Assembly: GCF_001457035.1 (NCBI RefSeq) | Contig: NZ_KQ758623.1 | Location: 1 to 64,000 of the forward strand | Reading direction: 5' to 3' | Length of the DNA stretch: 64,000 bases | Source: Fictibacillus enclensis | Lineage (GTDB): Bacteria > Bacillota > Bacilli > Bacillales > Fictibacillaceae | Shown here: piece by piece, positions 1 to 10,714 of the stretch | How positions within the stretch are numbered: position 1 is the first letter of the stretch | Layout of the letters: every line of letters begins with the position of its first letter | Position numbers and translations under genes: made by a program | Notes under the pieces: generated by a model | Seen by the model: the letters and a program-made list of their open reading frames with translations, nothing else | Told to the model about the DNA's origin: nothing | The model's database searches: none

Positions 1-52
1 GCGCCGATGGTAGTTGGGGGCTTCCCCCTGTTAGAGTAGGACGTTGCCGGGC
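1..52 (+). rRNA. rrf: 5S ribosomal RNA, 3' end (partial)
   Basis: The first 52 bases match the 3' half of a Bacillus 5S rRNA: the GCGCCGATGGTAGT segment, the G-run/C-run helix (GGGGG...CCCCC), the AGAGTAGGACG segment, and a final GCCGGGC that closes the molecule. The 5' part lies before the window. In B. subtilis the rRNA operon rrnW also precedes ctsR, so this is the conserved neighbourhood. Confidence 0.93.
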
Positions 53-60
53 AAAAATTA

Positions 61-97
61 AGCACTGTTGAGAAATCAGCGGTGCTTTTTTGTTTTG
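61..97 (+). terminator. rRNA operon terminator
   Basis: An AGCAC...GTGCT stem (61-65 with 82-86) is followed directly by a T-rich tract to about 96. It sits 8 bases after the 5S end and is a Rho-independent terminator for the rRNA operon. Confidence 0.8.
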
Positions 98-289
98 TCG
101 AAAGATGAAAATGACGTGATATGCAAGTAAATCGTGTCGAACCGCAAGTATCCTAGCCACCAGGGGATCAGCAGAGCCTCAAATCCTCGAACCCTCCTGA
201 GTTCCAGCTTTGCCCGCACAAAAAACCCCTCAATTAGTCCTTTTTCTTTTCAAAAAAACAAAATCTTGCCCCGAAAAGCTCCTGACTGG
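98..289. other. Intergenic stretch with no recognisable gene
   Basis: I see no recognisable protein, RNA or repeat in this stretch. An open frame from 134 to 361 lacks a ribosome binding site and gives a low-complexity, unfamiliar translation. It is probably decayed DNA upstream of the permease remnant. Confidence 0.5.
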
Positions 290-601
290 TCCCAAAAATT
301 CATTACGATCCTGCGATTACTTCGCAACAGATCATTCGTGAGCTGCGGCATCCGCGGGTGATTGGGGCTGCGATTGTAGGAGCTGCATTTGCGGTAGCAG
401 GAACACGTATGCAGGGGATTGCCCGGAACCCTTTGGCGGATGCAGGTATTTTAGGAATAAACGGAGGCTCCATGCTGGTCGTCGCACTCTGTTTTGCCTT
501 TTTCCCTCATCTACCGTATTGGGGCGGTTCTGAGCATGTTATTTATTGCGCTTGGTTCGATGTCCCCCGGGGGGATGTCTCCGCTTAGACTTACAGTTTA
601 A
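290..601 (+). pseudogene. FecCD-family siderophore permease fragment
   Basis: From about 290 the frame reads as the N-terminal core of a FecCD/FhuB-type iron-siderophore ABC permease. It includes an IIRELRHPRV segment and the family signature MQGIARNPLADAGILGINGG. Near 530 the frame shifts; the next frame gives GSMSPGGMSPLRLTV, which belongs to the same family further on, and then stops at 599-601. The start region and the C-terminal half with most membrane helices are missing. Intact members are about 330 residues; only about 100 remain here. The fragment abuts a broken binding-protein gene, so a deletion seems to have fused two genes of one uptake operon. It is not expected to function. Confidence 0.82.
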
Positions 602-1319
602 AGGATTTTCTTCCTCACGTGAAAGACGAGTTGAAAAATACAAAAAACTTGGGCCTGCAGCTAATCCTGATATGAAAGCCCTGCTTGCTTTAAAGCGCTC
701 AGCTGTTTATATGGACGAAGAATATGGTGGAAAAGAACTTGACAAATTCAAAAAAAATTGCGCCTATTCATGTTTTTAACCTTGATGAAGGGACATGGAG
801 CACCATTTGAAAAAAATAGGGAAACTTGTTAATCGTGAAAAACAGGCTAATGAATTTGTCGAAGATACGAGAAGGAAACAAAAGAAGTAAAAGGCTTAAT
901 CAAACAAGAACTTGGAAAAAACAGCAGGGCAATGGCGATTCGTGTAACCGCCAAAGAGCTGCGTGTATTTGGCACCGCTCGTCCCATGGGGCCCCTTTCT
1001 ATTTGATGATTTAGGGCTTACTCCTGCAAATGGGGTTAAAAAAGTGGATGCCAGCCAGCCATATCAAGTAATCTCCCAGGAGGTGCTGCCTGGTTTTGAT
1101 GCAGATGCAATTTTTGTCGTAGTGAATCAGGACGATCAATCAAAAACCGATCAATCAAAACCGCCTTTAAGCAGATGGAAAACTCTGCGATCTGGAAAGG
1201 GTTAAAAGCAGTAAAAAACAAACATGTTTATGTGATTCCCGATCAGCCGTGGCTTGATTATTCGGCGATAGGCAATAGATGGCGATGGACCAGGCAAAAA
1301 AATCTTTTCCAAGCAATAG
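602..1319 (+). pseudogene. Iron-siderophore substrate-binding protein remnant
   Basis: Three frames read in turn reconstruct the C-terminal two thirds of a FecB/FhuD-type siderophore-binding lipoprotein. Recognisable pieces are KYKKLGPAANPDM near 630, DEEYGGKELDKFKK near 715, VTAKELRVFG near 938, DDLGLTPANGVKKVDASQPY near 1006, and HVYVIPDQPWLDYSAIGN near 1222. The order matches the family but needs at least four frame changes, and the signal peptide and N-lobe are absent. A 15-base tandem duplication at 1134-1162 is one lesion. The reading ends with KIFSKQ and TAG at 1317-1319, just before a good terminator, so this was the last gene of its operon. Confidence 0.85.
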
Positions 1320-1331
1320 GTTGTTTCAGTA

Positions 1332-1368
1332 GAAGTCCCGGCGGTATTTTTGAGGGGCTTCTTTTTTT
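1332..1368 (+). terminator. Terminator of the decayed siderophore locus
   Basis: GAAGTCCC (1332-1339) pairs with GGGGCTTC (1354-1361) over eight base pairs including one G-U pair, followed by seven T. The terminator has survived while its operon decayed, and it still separates the wreck from the ctsR operon. Confidence 0.88.
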
Positions 1369-1462
1369 AATCCTTCAAAAAGGAACGATTAACAGGAAAA
1401 ATATCGGGTAATACTGTGAGAGAAATACCTTGTTCCCCTATGAGGCAGAAAGTATTCATTAG

Positions 1463-1492
1463 TTGCATAAAACCTGGGAAACGGACTATAAT
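1463..1492 (+). promoter_or_regulatory. Sigma-A promoter of the ctsR operon
   Basis: TTGCAT (1463-1468) and TATAAT (1487-1492) are separated by 18 bases. The perfect -10 box lies just upstream of the CtsR operator, so bound CtsR would cover the transcription start. Confidence 0.75.
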
Positions 1493-1502
1493 ATATACAT
1501 AT

Positions 1503-1519
1503 AGTCAAAGATAGTCAAA
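1503..1519 (+). promoter_or_regulatory. CtsR operator
   Basis: Two direct AGTCAAA heptads (1503-1509 and 1513-1519) separated by GAT match the known CtsR operator, RGTCAAA-NAN-RGTCAAA. It overlaps the expected transcription start and lies 21 bases before the ctsR start codon, which indicates autoregulation of the operon. Confidence 0.9.
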
Positions 1520-1540
1520 GTCAGAGGGGAGGGTAGCAGG

Positions 1541-2011
1541 TTGAGAAATATCTCAGACATTATTGAAGAATATTTGAAGCAGGTCCTTGCAGGTTCGAAT
1601 GATAAATTTATTGAAATCAAACGGACGGATATTGCTGAAAAATTCCAGTGTGTCCCTTCCCAGATCAACTATGTTATTAATACACGATTCACCGTAGAAA
1701 AAGGATTTGTTGTGGAAAGCAAACGGGGGGGCGGGGGATATATCCGCATTATTAAGGTCAAAACAGAAAATTACGTCCACCTGATTGACCAGCTGCTGCT
1801 TTTGATCAATGACCGCATTTCACAGGGGAATGCCGAAAATGTGGTGCTGCGGCTGCTGGATGAACAGATCATATCGGAACGCGAGGCGAGAATTATGCTG
1901 AGTGTCATTGACCGCACTGTTCTTCAAGTGTTAGACCTTCCTGAGCGTGATCAATTGAGAGCCGAATTATTAAAAGGCATGATTCGGACGCTAAAATTTA
2001 GAACCAGATAA
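1541..2011 (+). CDS. ctsR: CtsR, class III heat-shock repressor
   Basis: CtsR represses clp genes by binding tandem heptads and loses DNA affinity on heat shock. The 156-residue product matches the family throughout. A winged helix-turn-helix spans about residues 25-70, and the glycine-rich wing tip RGGGGY (62-67) is the known heat-sensing DNA contact. The C-terminal part contains ISEREARIM, the ClpC/McsB-responsive dimer domain. The start is TTG at 1541 behind a GGGGAGGG-type ribosome site. It is first in ctsR-mcsA-mcsB-clpC, and its own operator lies in the leader. Confidence 0.96.
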   Translation: MRNISDIIEEYLKQVLAGSNDKFIEIKRTDIAEKFQCVPSQINYVINTRFTVEKGFVVESKRGGGGYIRIIKVKTENYVHLIDQLLLLINDRISQGNAENVVLRLLDEQIISEREARIMLSVIDRTVLQVLDLPERDQLRAELLKGMIRTLKFRTR

Positions 2012-2048
2012 CGTTGTATCACATTTATTAATAGGGGAGGAGAATAAA

Positions 2049-2585
2049 ATGTTTTGCCAGGATTGCCATGAACGGCCTGCCACTTTGCACTTTACAAAGA
2101 TTGTAAACGGACAGAAAACAGAATTTCATATTTGTGAGCATTGTGCAAAAGAAAAAGGAGAATTCCTTCCAGGGTCGAATACATTCTCTATTCATCAGCT
2201 GCTTTCCGGACTTCTTTACGGAGATCCGGCGATATCGGGAACAGCTTCTCCGGGACTTTCTCAGCAATCAGTTCTGGTGTGCCCGAAATGCGGCATGACA
2301 TATCAACAGTTTGCCAAAATTGGCCGTTTTGGATGCAGCCATTGCTACGAAGTATTTGACTCCAAGCTTGATCCAATTTTAAAGCGGGTGCACGGAGGAA
2401 ATACAAAGCATGAGGGGAAAATTCCAAAGCGGATTGGCAGCGGACTTCAGGAAAAACGGGAATTGGAGAATTTAAAGAAATCGATGCAACAGTATATCCT
2501 GAGTGAGGAATTCGAAAAAGCTGCTGAAACCCGTGATAAGATCCGGCTTTTAGAGAAGCAAAAGCATCAGGAAAAGGGGGAATAG
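2049..2585 (+). CDS. mcsA: McsA, activator of the McsB arginine kinase
   Basis: McsA is the zinc-binding partner that activates McsB. In the 178-residue product, a first cysteine pair set lies at the N terminus (CQDCHERPA and CEHCAKE) and a second in CPKCGMTY...CSHCYEVF, giving two treble zinc sites. The last 40 residues form a UVR motif (YILSEEFEKAAETRDKIRLLEKQ), a short coiled hairpin shared with ClpC and UvrB. It lies 37 bases after ctsR and 3 bases before mcsB, consistent with translational coupling. Confidence 0.95.
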   Translation: MFCQDCHERPATLHFTKIVNGQKTEFHICEHCAKEKGEFLPGSNTFSIHQLLSGLLYGDPAISGTASPGLSQQSVLVCPKCGMTYQQFAKIGRFGCSHCYEVFDSKLDPILKRVHGGNTKHEGKIPKRIGSGLQEKRELENLKKSMQQYILSEEFEKAAETRDKIRLLEKQKHQEKGE

Positions 2586-2588
2586 AGC

Positions 2589-3656
2589 GTGTCACTTGAA
2601 CATTTTATAAGTGAAGCCATCAGTCCCTGGATGAAGGAAGAAGGACCTGATTCTGATATTGTGCTAAGCAGCAGGATCCGGCTCGCCCGAAACCTGGAAA
2701 ATTATAATTTCCCGGATTTTGCTTCCAAAGAAGAATCTGAAACCGTGATTCGTAAATTACACGAAGCGAATGGGGACCAGGAGTTCGGAAATTGGGGCGA
2801 ATTTGAAATTCTTTCACTGGATCAGCTAAAACCCCTGGCAAAAAGGGTATTGGTAGAAAAGCACCTTATCAGCCCTCATCTTGCCGAACAATCCAAATAT
2901 GGAGCGGTCATGCTGAATGAGGATGAATCGGTAAGCATTATGATCAACGAAGAAGATCATTTGCGAATTCAGTGCCTGTTTGCAGGCTTCCAGCTGAAAG
3001 AAGCGTTAAAGCTTGCCGGAGAACTGGATGACTGGCTTGAAGAAAAAGTGGATTATGCGTTCGACGAAGAAAGAGGCTACCTAACAAGCTGTCCGACCAA
3101 TGTTGGAACGGGGCTTAGAGCTTCTGTTATGATGCATCTTCCGGCTTTGGTTATTACCAAACAAATAAGCCGCATTATTCCGGCCATCAACCAGCTGGGG
3201 CTGGTGGTGAGAGGAATATATGGAGAGGGAACAGAAGCTCAGGGAAATGTGTTCCAAATTTCCAATCAAATTACGCTTGGGAAATCGGAAGAAGATATCG
3301 TTGAAGATTTGCGTGGCGTTGTCCTCCAATTGATCCAGCAGGAAAGGGCCGCGCGAAACAATCTCCAGCAGGGATTGAAAATTCAACTGGAAGACCGAAT
3401 CTTCAGGTCATATGGCGTCTTGGCCAACAGCCGGATCATCCAGTCGAAGGAAGCGGCGCAATGCCTATCCGATGTAAGGCTGGGAATAGATCTGGGAGTG
3501 ATCCAGGGGATTTCCCGATCGATATTAAATGAGTTAATGATACTTACACAACCGGGCTTTTTACAGCAGTATGCCAATGAAATGTTAAATCCGGATGAGC
3601 GTGATATCCTTCGGGCCGCGCTGATCCGGGAAAGAGTTGAACTTGAAGAAGCTTAA
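2589..3656 (+). CDS. mcsB: McsB protein-arginine kinase
   Basis: McsB phosphorylates arginines on CtsR and misfolded proteins, marking them for ClpC-ClpP. The 355-residue product has the phosphagen-kinase fold: SSRIRLARN near 27-35 (ATP contact), the NEED loop at 120-123 (catalytic glutamate region), CPTN at 168-171 with the reactive cysteine, and RGIYGEG. RDILRA at 338-343 matches the allosteric phospho-arginine binding motif RDxxRA, so the enzyme should be self-activating. The start is GTG at 2589. All catalytic positions I can check are present. Confidence 0.96.
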   Translation: MSLEHFISEAISPWMKEEGPDSDIVLSSRIRLARNLENYNFPDFASKEESETVIRKLHEANGDQEFGNWGEFEILSLDQLKPLAKRVLVEKHLISPHLAEQSKYGAVMLNEDESVSIMINEEDHLRIQCLFAGFQLKEALKLAGELDDWLEEKVDYAFDEERGYLTSCPTNVGTGLRASVMMHLPALVITKQISRIIPAINQLGLVVRGIYGEGTEAQGNVFQISNQITLGKSEEDIVEDLRGVVLQLIQQERAARNNLQQGLKIQLEDRIFRSYGVLANSRIIQSKEAAQCLSDVRLGIDLGVIQGISRSILNELMILTQPGFLQQYANEMLNPDERDILRAALIRERVELEEA

Positions 3657-3675
3657 AATCCGAATGGGAGTGTGA

Positions 3676-6114
3676 ATGATTATGATGTTTGGTCGATTTA
3701 CAGAACGAGCTCAAAAAGTACTTGCGCTGGCACAGGAAGAAGCCATCCGTCTTGGCCACAATAATGTTGGAACGGAGCACATTCTGCTTGGCTTAATCCG
3801 CGAAGGAGAAGGAATTGCTGCTAAAGCGCTCCATGTCCTCGGACTCGGTCCTGAGAAAATCCAAAAAGAAGTGGAAACACTGATTGGACGCGGTCAGGAA
3901 TCCGTGCAAACCATCCATTACACTCCAAGGGCAAAAAAGGTGATTGAACTGTCAATGGATGAAGCGAGAAAGCTCGGACATTCTTATGTGGGAACAGAAC
4001 ATATTCTTTTGGGTCTGATTCGTGAGGGAGAAGGAGTAGCAGCCCGTGTACTTAACAATTTGGGCGTCAGCCTGAACAAAGCCCGCCAGCAGGTGCTTCA
4101 GCTCCTTGGAAGCAATGAAGCATCCTCCAACCACAGAGGGGCTTCCACCAATGCCAATACACCGACTCTGGACAGTCTTGCGAGAGACTTGACCGCAATC
4201 GCCAAGGATGGCAGCCTGGATCCGGTCATCGGCCGATCTAAGGAAATCCAGAGAGTCATTGAGGTGTTGAGCCGCAGAACAAAAAACAACCCGGTTCTGA
4301 TCGGTGAGCCCGGTGTAGGTAAAACAGCGATCGCCGAAGGCCTTGCCCAGCAAATCATCAACAATGAGGTACCTGAAACCCTTCGTGATAAAAGGGTAAT
4401 GACATTGGATATGGGAACAGTGGTTGCGGGAACAAAATACCGCGGCGAATTTGAAGACCGTCTGAAGAAGGTGATGGATGAAATCCGCCAGGCCGGAAAT
4501 ATCATTCTTTTCATTGATGAACTTCATACCTTGATCGGGGCAGGCGGGGCAGAAGGCGCAATTGATGCCTCCAATATCTTAAAACCTGCGCTTGCACGCG
4601 GTGAACTCCAATGTATCGGTGCTACCACGCTTGACGAGTACCGTAAATACATTGAGAAGGATGCAGCGCTTGAACGCCGATTCCAACCGATTACGGTGAA
4701 CGAACCGACGAAAGAAGAGAGCACACAGATTCTTCAGGGTCTGCGCGACCGTTATGAAGCCCACCACCGTGTGACCATTACGGATGATGCGATTGAAGCA
4801 GCGGTCACCTTGTCCGACCGTTACATTTCCGACCGCTTCCTTCCTGATAAAGCGATCGATCTCATTGACGAGGCCGCATCCAAAGTGAGACTTCGTTCCT
4901 ATACCGCGCCGCCAAATCTGAAAGAGCTTGAACTTAAGCTTGAAGAAGTGCGCAAGGAAAAAGACGCCGCGGTTCAAAGCCAGGAGTTCGAAAAAGCAGC
5001 GTCACTCCGGGATACAGAGCAGCGTCTGCGTGAAGAACTGGAGAAAACCAAGAACGTATGGAAAGAAAAGCAGGGTCAGGAAAACACCGAAGTGACTCCG
5101 GAAGACATCGCTCAAGTGGTGTCCAGCTGGACGGGAGTACCGGTTTCCAAACTGGCTGAAGAAGAGACCGAGCGCCTCTTGAAATTGGAGGAAATCCTTC
5201 ATAACCGGGTAATTGGTCAGCACGAAGCCGTCCAATCGATTTCAAAAGCCATCCGCCGTGCACGCGCCGGACTAAAAGATCCGAAGCGTCCGATCGGTTC
5301 CTTCATTTTCCTTGGACCGACTGGGGTTGGTAAGACGGAATTGGCCCGTGCCGTGGCTGAATCCCTCTTTGGTGACGAAGATGCAATTATTCGCATCGAC
5401 ATGTCCGAGTATATGGAAAAACACACGACTTCCCGATTGGTCGGTTCACCTCCAGGATACGTTGGACACGAAGAAGGCGGACAGCTGACTGAAAAAGTTC
5501 GCCGCAAGCCTTACTCTGTTATCCTGCTGGATGAGATTGAAAAAGCGCATCCTGAAGTATTTAACATTTTGCTGCAAGTGCTTGAAGATGGCCGCTTAAC
5601 CGACTCAAAAGGGCGTACCGTGGACTTCCGAAACACGGTCGTCATCATGACGTCCAATGTCGGTGCAAGCACGCTCAAACGCAACAGCTCACTCGGATTC
5701 ACTGTTCATACAGAAGATCAACAATACAACGACATGAAAACGAAAGTGATGGCTGAGCTGAAAAAGGCGTTCCGCCCAGAGTTCTTGAACCGTATCGATG
5801 AGATCATTGTGTTCCATTCCCTTGAGAAAACACATCTCAAGCAGATCGTTACACTGATGGCAGAATCCTTGATCAACCGTCTCAAAGATCAGGGCATTGA
5901 AATTGAGCTTACCGATGCTGCATTAGATAAGATTACGGATGAAGGTTATGATCCGGATTATGGAGCACGTCCACTGCGCCGCGCATTACAGCGTAAAATC
6001 GAAGACCGGTTATCGGAAGAGCTGTTACGAGGAAACATCAGCAAAGGCAACACGGTCAAAATCGATGTCGACAATAACGACTTTGTTGTAGAGACCGTCG
6101 GAGCTTCTTCATAA
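3676..6114 (+). CDS. clpC: ClpC, AAA+ unfoldase of the ClpCP protease
   Basis: ClpC unfolds substrates, including arginine-phosphorylated proteins, and feeds them to ClpP. The 812-residue product has two N-terminal Clp-N repeats (about 1-145) and a first AAA+ domain with Walker A EPGVGKT ending at 217. A middle UVR coiled segment (about 420-460) is where adaptors such as MecA or McsB dock. The second AAA+ domain has Walker A GPTGVGKT at 547-554, and the sequence ends in a Clp D2-small domain. The ATG at 3676 has the best spacing from GGGAG; ATGs at 3682 and 3685 would give MMFGRF, as annotated in B. subtilis, so the first two residues are uncertain. Confidence 0.97.
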   Translation: MIMMFGRFTERAQKVLALAQEEAIRLGHNNVGTEHILLGLIREGEGIAAKALHVLGLGPEKIQKEVETLIGRGQESVQTIHYTPRAKKVIELSMDEARKLGHSYVGTEHILLGLIREGEGVAARVLNNLGVSLNKARQQVLQLLGSNEASSNHRGASTNANTPTLDSLARDLTAIAKDGSLDPVIGRSKEIQRVIEVLSRRTKNNPVLIGEPGVGKTAIAEGLAQQIINNEVPETLRDKRVMTLDMGTVVAGTKYRGEFEDRLKKVMDEIRQAGNIILFIDELHTLIGAGGAEGAIDASNILKPALARGELQCIGATTLDEYRKYIEKDAALERRFQPITVNEPTKEESTQILQGLRDRYEAHHRVTITDDAIEAAVTLSDRYISDRFLPDKAIDLIDEAASKVRLRSYTAPPNLKELELKLEEVRKEKDAAVQSQEFEKAASLRDTEQRLREELEKTKNVWKEKQGQENTEVTPEDIAQVVSSWTGVPVSKLAEEETERLLKLEEILHNRVIGQHEAVQSISKAIRRARAGLKDPKRPIGSFIFLGPTGVGKTELARAVAESLFGDEDAIIRIDMSEYMEKHTTSRLVGSPPGYVGHEEGGQLTEKVRRKPYSVILLDEIEKAHPEVFNILLQVLEDGRLTDSKGRTVDFRNTVVIMTSNVGASTLKRNSSLGFTVHTEDQQYNDMKTKVMAELKKAFRPEFLNRIDEIIVFHSLEKTHLKQIVTLMAESLINRLKDQGIEIELTDAALDKITDEGYDPDYGARPLRRALQRKIEDRLSEELLRGNISKGNTVKIDVDNNDFVVETVGASS

Positions 6115-6135
6115 TCGTCAGGATCGTTTTGACAG

Positions 6136-6170
6136 AACCCGGGAGACATACATGTCTTCCGGGTTTTTTT
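6136..6170 (+). terminator. Terminator after clpC
   Basis: A 13-bp stem with one G-U pair (AACCCGGGAGACA at 6136-6148 with its complement at about 6152-6164) is followed by a run of T. It closes the ctsR-clpC operon. Confidence 0.92.
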
Positions 6171-6310
6171 CCATGATATTTGCGATTTGCCAGAATTCTA
6201 AATGTCCCCAATGGAAAGAGGGGTATGATGTTTGCTAAAATAAAGACATAGAGATAAAAAGAAAGAAATTGTATACTGTCAGACGACAGTTGAACATAGA
6301 GGAGAACGTA

Positions 6311-7687
6311 ATGGCCAAAAACAAATCTGTTTTTATGTGCCAGGAATGTGGTTATGAATCACCTAAATGGATGGGGAAATGCCCGGGCTGCCACCAATGG
6401 AACACCATGGTGGAAGAAGTCATCAAGAAAGATACCCCAACCAGGGGGTTATCCACCTCTTCCTCATCCGGCACACAGCAAAAACCCCAATCCATTGTTT
6501 CTGTAAAAAGCGAGCAGGAGCCGCGGATCAATACGCATACTGCAGAACTGAACCGTGTACTCGGAGGCGGCATTGTACCAGGTTCACTCGTATTGGTTGG
6601 CGGTGACCCCGGTATCGGAAAGTCTACCCTTCTTTTGCAAACCTCTGCTAAATTGGCAGAGCACGGGCAAAAGGTGCTGTATATTTCAGGAGAGGAGTCC
6701 GTCAAGCAGACGAAGCTTCGTTCGGACCGCCTGGATATAGCGGCCGAAGAGCTGTTTGTTTTGGCAGAGACGGACCTCGATCTGATTGAAAAAGCGGTGA
6801 ACGAAATTAATCCGTCGGTTGTGATCATTGACTCCATTCAGACGGTTTACCGGCCGGAAGTGACAAGTGCTCCGGGCAGTGTTTCCCAGGTGAGAGAATG
6901 TACTTCGCATTTTATGCGGATCGCCAAAACGAAGGGCATTGCTATTTTTATCGTGGGCCATGTGACAAAAGAAGGGGCCATCGCCGGCCCGAGGATGCTT
7001 GAGCACATGGTGGATGCTGTGCTTTACTTTGAAGGAGAGCGCCATCATACGTACCGGATCTTACGGGCGGTTAAAAACCGCTTCGGCTCAACTAATGAAA
7101 TCGGCGTATTTGAAATGAAGGAGCTGGGCCTTGCTGAGGTGCTCAATCCGTCGGAAATTTTCCTGGAGGAACGTTCGAAAGGCGTAGCGGGATCAACTGT
7201 TGTTGCCTCATTAGAAGGAACCAGGCCCATGCTTGTAGAAATACAGGCATTAGTATCTCCTACAAGTTTTGGAAATCCAAGAAGGATGGCTACCGGCATT
7301 GACCACAACCGTGTTTCGCTTCTGATGGCGGTTCTTGAAAAAAGGGTCGGCCTTTTGCTTCAAAACCAGGATGCTTACCTGAATGTTGCTGGAGGAGTAA
7401 GGCTGGATGAGCCGGCTGTTGACCTTTCGGTGGCTGTAAGCATCGCTTCGAGCTTTCGGGATGCGCCCACACGCCCAACTGATGTGATCATTGGCGAGGT
7501 GGGATTAACAGGCGAGGTCCGGCGGGTATCGAGGATTGACCAGCGGATCCATGAAGCAGCCAAGCTGGGCTTTGAGAGGGCCATCATTCCGGATAAAAAC
7601 CTTGGGGGCTGGACGATCCCTAATGGAATTGAGGTTATCGGTGTGTCTACTGTCGAAGAGACATTGCACTATACTTTGGGAGGATAA
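6311..7687 (+). CDS. radA: RadA/Sms DNA repair ATPase
   Basis: RadA is a RecA-like, DnaB-like helicase that processes recombination intermediates and aids transformation. The 458-residue product has an N-terminal C4 zinc finger (C10, C13, C24, C27), Walker [10 protein letters not shown] at 98-106, the RadA-specific KNRFG motif at 255-259, and a C-terminal Lon-like domain. The ATG at 6311 follows GAGGAG and gives MAKNKS, aligned with known RadA starts; an upstream in-frame start at 6269 has no ribosome site. The stop is 3 bases before disA, so the two are probably cotranscribed, as in other Bacillaceae. Confidence 0.96.
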   Translation: MAKNKSVFMCQECGYESPKWMGKCPGCHQWNTMVEEVIKKDTPTRGLSTSSSSGTQQKPQSIVSVKSEQEPRINTHTAELNRVLGGGIVPGSLVLVGGDPGIGKSTLLLQTSAKLAEHGQKVLYISGEESVKQTKLRSDRLDIAAEELFVLAETDLDLIEKAVNEINPSVVIIDSIQTVYRPEVTSAPGSVSQVRECTSHFMRIAKTKGIAIFIVGHVTKEGAIAGPRMLEHMVDAVLYFEGERHHTYRILRAVKNRFGSTNEIGVFEMKELGLAEVLNPSEIFLEERSKGVAGSTVVASLEGTRPMLVEIQALVSPTSFGNPRRMATGIDHNRVSLLMAVLEKRVGLLLQNQDAYLNVAGGVRLDEPAVDLSVAVSIASSFRDAPTRPTDVIIGEVGLTGEVRRVSRIDQRIHEAAKLGFERAIIPDKNLGGWTIPNGIEVIGVSTVEETLHYTLGG

Positions 7688-7690
7688 CGT

Positions 7691-8764
7691 ATGGATCATA
7701 TTCTAAAAGAAGCAATCATCAGCAACATGCTGCAGCTTGTTGCGCCGGGAACGCCCCTCAGAGAGGGTATAGACAATGTGCTCCGTGCCAACACCGGCGG
7801 CCTCATTGTTGTCGGTTATAATGATAAAGTCACTCAGCTCGTTGATGGAGGGTTCTCTATCAACTGTAAATATTCTCCTGCATCTCTGTATGAGCTGGCC
7901 AAAATGGATGGAGCCATCATCCTGAGCGAGGATGCATCACGCATCCTGTACGCCAATACACAGCTTGTACCGGATACCTCCATTCCTTCCACGGAAACGG
8001 GAATTCGGCACCGAACGGCTGAACGGGTGGCCCGCCAGACAGGGAACCTTGTCATTTCCATCTCGCAGCGCCGAAATGTCATCACGCTCTATCAGGGTGT
8101 GATCCGCTACTCGCTGAAAGATATTGGTGTTATTTTAACGAAGGCCAATCAGGCGATCCAAACGCTTGAAAAATACAAAGTTGTGTTTGACCAGAGTGTT
8201 ACCAACCTCGGCGCCCTGGAATTTGAAGAACTGGTGACGTTCCAGGAGGTATCCCAGGTCATTCATCGTATTGAAATGGTTCTAAGAATAAAGAATGAAA
8301 TCATAAAATATGTTAATGAGTTAGGCGTCGAGGGAAGATTAATACGGATGCAGATGGAAGAACTTGTCGCAAACATTGAAGATGAGGCTGTTCTTCTGAT
8401 CAAGGATTATGTAAAAGACAGAAAGCACGACCCGGCTCATATTCTGCGGCAGCTGAAGAAACTGTCGAGTGATGAACTGTTTGACGAGAATGTCATTGTT
8501 AAACTGCTGGGACATTCGCCTTCCGCTAATGTGCAGGAGGAAACGGTTCATCCGCGCGGCTACAGGATCCTTTCAAAGATTCCAAGACTTCCAACTCTGA
8601 TTGTAGAGAATTTGATCGGCACGTTCGACAGTCTTCCGAGCATTCTCCGGGCTTCCATCAAAGAACTGGATGAAGTGGAAGGCATCGGGGAAATTCGCGC
8701 CAAGAAAATTAAGGAAGGGCTGAAACGGATTCAGGAGCAGCTTTTTGTAGACAGGCATATTTAA
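7691..8764 (+). CDS. disA: DisA diadenylate cyclase, DNA integrity scanning protein
   Basis: DisA makes c-di-AMP from two ATP while scanning DNA, and stops at branched structures. The 357-residue product starts with the DAC catalytic domain, showing the DGA motif at 73-75 and RHRTAER at 106-112. A helical spine follows, and a helix-hairpin-helix DNA-binding tail near 320-345 ([14 protein letters not shown]). It follows radA by 3 bases; RadA is known to modulate DisA, so the pairing makes sense. All signature residues are present. Confidence 0.96.
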   Translation: MDHILKEAIISNMLQLVAPGTPLREGIDNVLRANTGGLIVVGYNDKVTQLVDGGFSINCKYSPASLYELAKMDGAIILSEDASRILYANTQLVPDTSIPSTETGIRHRTAERVARQTGNLVISISQRRNVITLYQGVIRYSLKDIGVILTKANQAIQTLEKYKVVFDQSVTNLGALEFEELVTFQEVSQVIHRIEMVLRIKNEIIKYVNELGVEGRLIRMQMEELVANIEDEAVLLIKDYVKDRKHDPAHILRQLKKLSSDELFDENVIVKLLGHSPSANVQEETVHPRGYRILSKIPRLPTLIVENLIGTFDSLPSILRASIKELDEVEGIGEIRAKKIKEGLKRIQEQLFVDRHI

Positions 8765-8848
8765 ATGACGAAAATTTTATGGAAATTCTCACACGAACAC
8801 GTTTCAAAACAGACTTTCTGTAAATAATGGTTAAGGGAGGTGAAATGC

Positions 8849-9940
8849 ATGCTAAAAAGGTTTGTACAGCTATTTTTTGTTGTTGTTGGCGGCATGCTTG
8901 GTTTTATCTATGTCCCTGACATTATCCGTATATTGAATTTGGGTGATTTGCCCAGCGAATTAACGTCTTCTTATGCGGGAGCGGTCTTAGGGGCACTTAT
9001 ATTCTTTTTATCTACATTTTGGGTAACAGATTACATCGTTGGGCTGATTCGATGGGTGGAAGAAACCGTCGTTAAAGCACCGGTCACGGATGTACTCTTT
9101 GGAACAATCGGACTTATATTTGGACTTATAGTAGCGTTTTTTGTGCAACTTCCGCTTAACAACATCAATATCGTGGTCTTTAGTTCTGTTCTTCCTATCT
9201 TTCTTACCCTTTTGCTCGGGTATCTCGGATTTCAGGTGGGCTTTAAAAAGCGGGACGAACTCATCGCGCTTTTTTCCATTAACCGGGCCGGAAAAGAACG
9301 AAAAAAGGATGCTGAAGAAGAAAAGCTGAAAGGGAAGTACAAAATTCTGGATACCAGTGTCATTATTGACGGCAGGGTAGCCGATATTTGCCAGACTGGC
9401 TTTTTGGAAGGTCCGCTGATTATTCCCCGTTTTGTACTGGAAGAGCTTCAGCACATTGCTGATTCCTCTGATGTCCTGAAACGAAACAGAGGAAGGCGGG
9501 GGCTGGATATCCTGAACCGCATCCAAAAAGAGCTTTCGATCAAGGTTGAAATTTACGAAGGAGACTTTGAAGAGGTCAGCGAGGTTGACAGCAAATTGGT
9601 GAAACTCGCCCAGCTGCTGTCTGGTGTCGTTGTAACCAATGATTTTAACCTGAACAAGGTTTGTGAGCTTCAAAATGTGTTAGTATTGAACATAAATGAT
9701 CTTGCCAACGCGGTAAAACCTGTCGTTCTTCCGGGTGAAGAATTAATCGTGCAGGTGATCAAGGACGGCAAGGAACACAATCAGGGAGTCGGCTATTTGG
9801 ATGACGGCACGATGATCGTAGTCGAAGAAGGCAGAAATTACATTGGCAAGACGATTGATGTCTTGGTTACCAGTGTGTTGCAGACATCTGCCGGACGTAT
9901 GATTTTTGCGAAGCCGAAACTGCTGGAAAAAGCATTATAA
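8849..9940 (+). CDS. yacL: YacL-like PIN/TRAM membrane protein
   Basis: An N-terminal membrane region of about four helices (residues 1-125) is followed by a PIN nuclease-like domain. This begins at [14 protein letters not shown] with conserved acidic residues and includes [12 protein letters not shown]-terminal TRAM domain contains the [17 protein letters not shown] stretch. The 363-residue length equals the B. subtilis YacL family; its cellular role is not established. The start chosen is ATG 8849, six bases after GGGAGGTG; a GTG at 8840 lies inside that ribosome site. It stands alone between disA and ispD. Confidence 0.92.
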   Translation: MLKRFVQLFFVVVGGMLGFIYVPDIIRILNLGDLPSELTSSYAGAVLGALIFFLSTFWVTDYIVGLIRWVEETVVKAPVTDVLFGTIGLIFGLIVAFFVQLPLNNINIVVFSSVLPIFLTLLLGYLGFQVGFKKRDELIALFSINRAGKERKKDAEEEKLKGKYKILDTSVIIDGRVADICQTGFLEGPLIIPRFVLEELQHIADSSDVLKRNRGRRGLDILNRIQKELSIKVEIYEGDFEEVSEVDSKLVKLAQLLSGVVVTNDFNLNKVCELQNVLVLNINDLANAVKPVVLPGEELIVQVIKDGKEHNQGVGYLDDGTMIVVEEGRNYIGKTIDVLVTSVLQTSAGRMIFAKPKLLEKAL

Positions 9941-9997
9941 CTACAAGCTTACAGGAGAGCTGATTTCTCTGTATGCAGTCTAGAGTGGTGGAGAAGG

Positions 9998-10714
9998 TTG
10001 TTGGAGTATAGCATGGTAATCCCTGCAGCGGGACAGGGGAAAAGGATGAATGCAGGCAAGAACAAACAATGGATCGAGCTGAAGGGAAAGCCGCTGATTG
10101 CCCATACGCTGTCCGTCTTTGAGGAAGATCCATGGTGCCGTGAAATTATCCTCGTCGTGAACGAGGCGGAGCAGCATCAATTTCATGAGGCGGTGGACCG
10201 TTTTTCTTTTCAAAAGGTCACCAAGATTGTTCGTGGCGGAGCGGAGCGTCAGCACAGTGTATTTGAAGGACTGAAGGCAGTGGCGGAAACGGATCTTGCG
10301 TTGATTCATGATGGTGCCCGTCCTTTTGTCCAGCAAGACAGCATCCATAAACTCGTGGTTAAAGCAAATGAAACAGGAGCCGCTATTCTGGCGGTTCCGT
10401 TAAAAGATACGGTGAAAAAAGCAAAGGGCGAAACCGTGACGGAAACGATAGACCGTGCGAGCTTGTGGGCTGTCCAAACACCACAAGCTTTTCGTCTGCC
10501 TGTCGTTTTACAGGCCCACCAAATAGCGGCGGAATCGGGCTATCTCGGCACCGATGACGCCAGCCTGGTGGAGCAGACAGGGTACCCGGTTTCCATCATT
10601 GAGGGAGATTATTTAAATATTAAATTAACGACCGTACACGATCTTATTTTTGCCAATGCGATTTTGGAACAAAGGGAGAGAGAAACATATGATTCGAGTG
10701 GGACAAGGCTATGA
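9998..10714 (+). CDS. ispD: IspD, MEP cytidylyltransferase
   Basis: IspD joins CTP and 2-C-methylerythritol 4-phosphate in the non-mevalonate isoprenoid pathway. The signature [11 protein letters not shown] lies near the N terminus, with HDGARPF and [12 protein letters not shown] in the middle; the length of about 238 is normal. The start is ambiguous: TTG 9998 and TTG 10001 both follow GGAGAAGG, and an ATG lies at 10013. Homologues begin about nine residues before the PAAG motif, which favours one of the TTG codons. The 3' end overlaps ispF by 26 bases, so the two consecutive pathway genes are translationally linked. Confidence 0.94.
   Translation: MLEYSMVIPAAGQGKRMNAGKNKQWIELKGKPLIAHTLSVFEEDPWCREIILVVNEAEQHQFHEAVDRFSFQKVTKIVRGGAERQHSVFEGLKAVAETDLALIHDGARPFVQQDSIHKLVVKANETGAAILAVPLKDTVKKAKGETVTETIDRASLWAVQTPQAFRLPVVLQAHQIAAESGYLGTDDASLVEQTGYPVSIIEGDYLNIKLTTVHDLIFANAILEQRERETYDSSGTRL

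Noticed and set aside
134-361. Open frame of 75 codons after the rRNA terminator
   Set aside because: There is no ribosome site and no family likeness, and its 3' part overlaps the permease remnant in another frame.
3952-4527. 191-codon open frame on the minus strand
   Set aside because: It lies wholly inside clpC, a highly conserved gene, and its translation is a codon-bias shadow.
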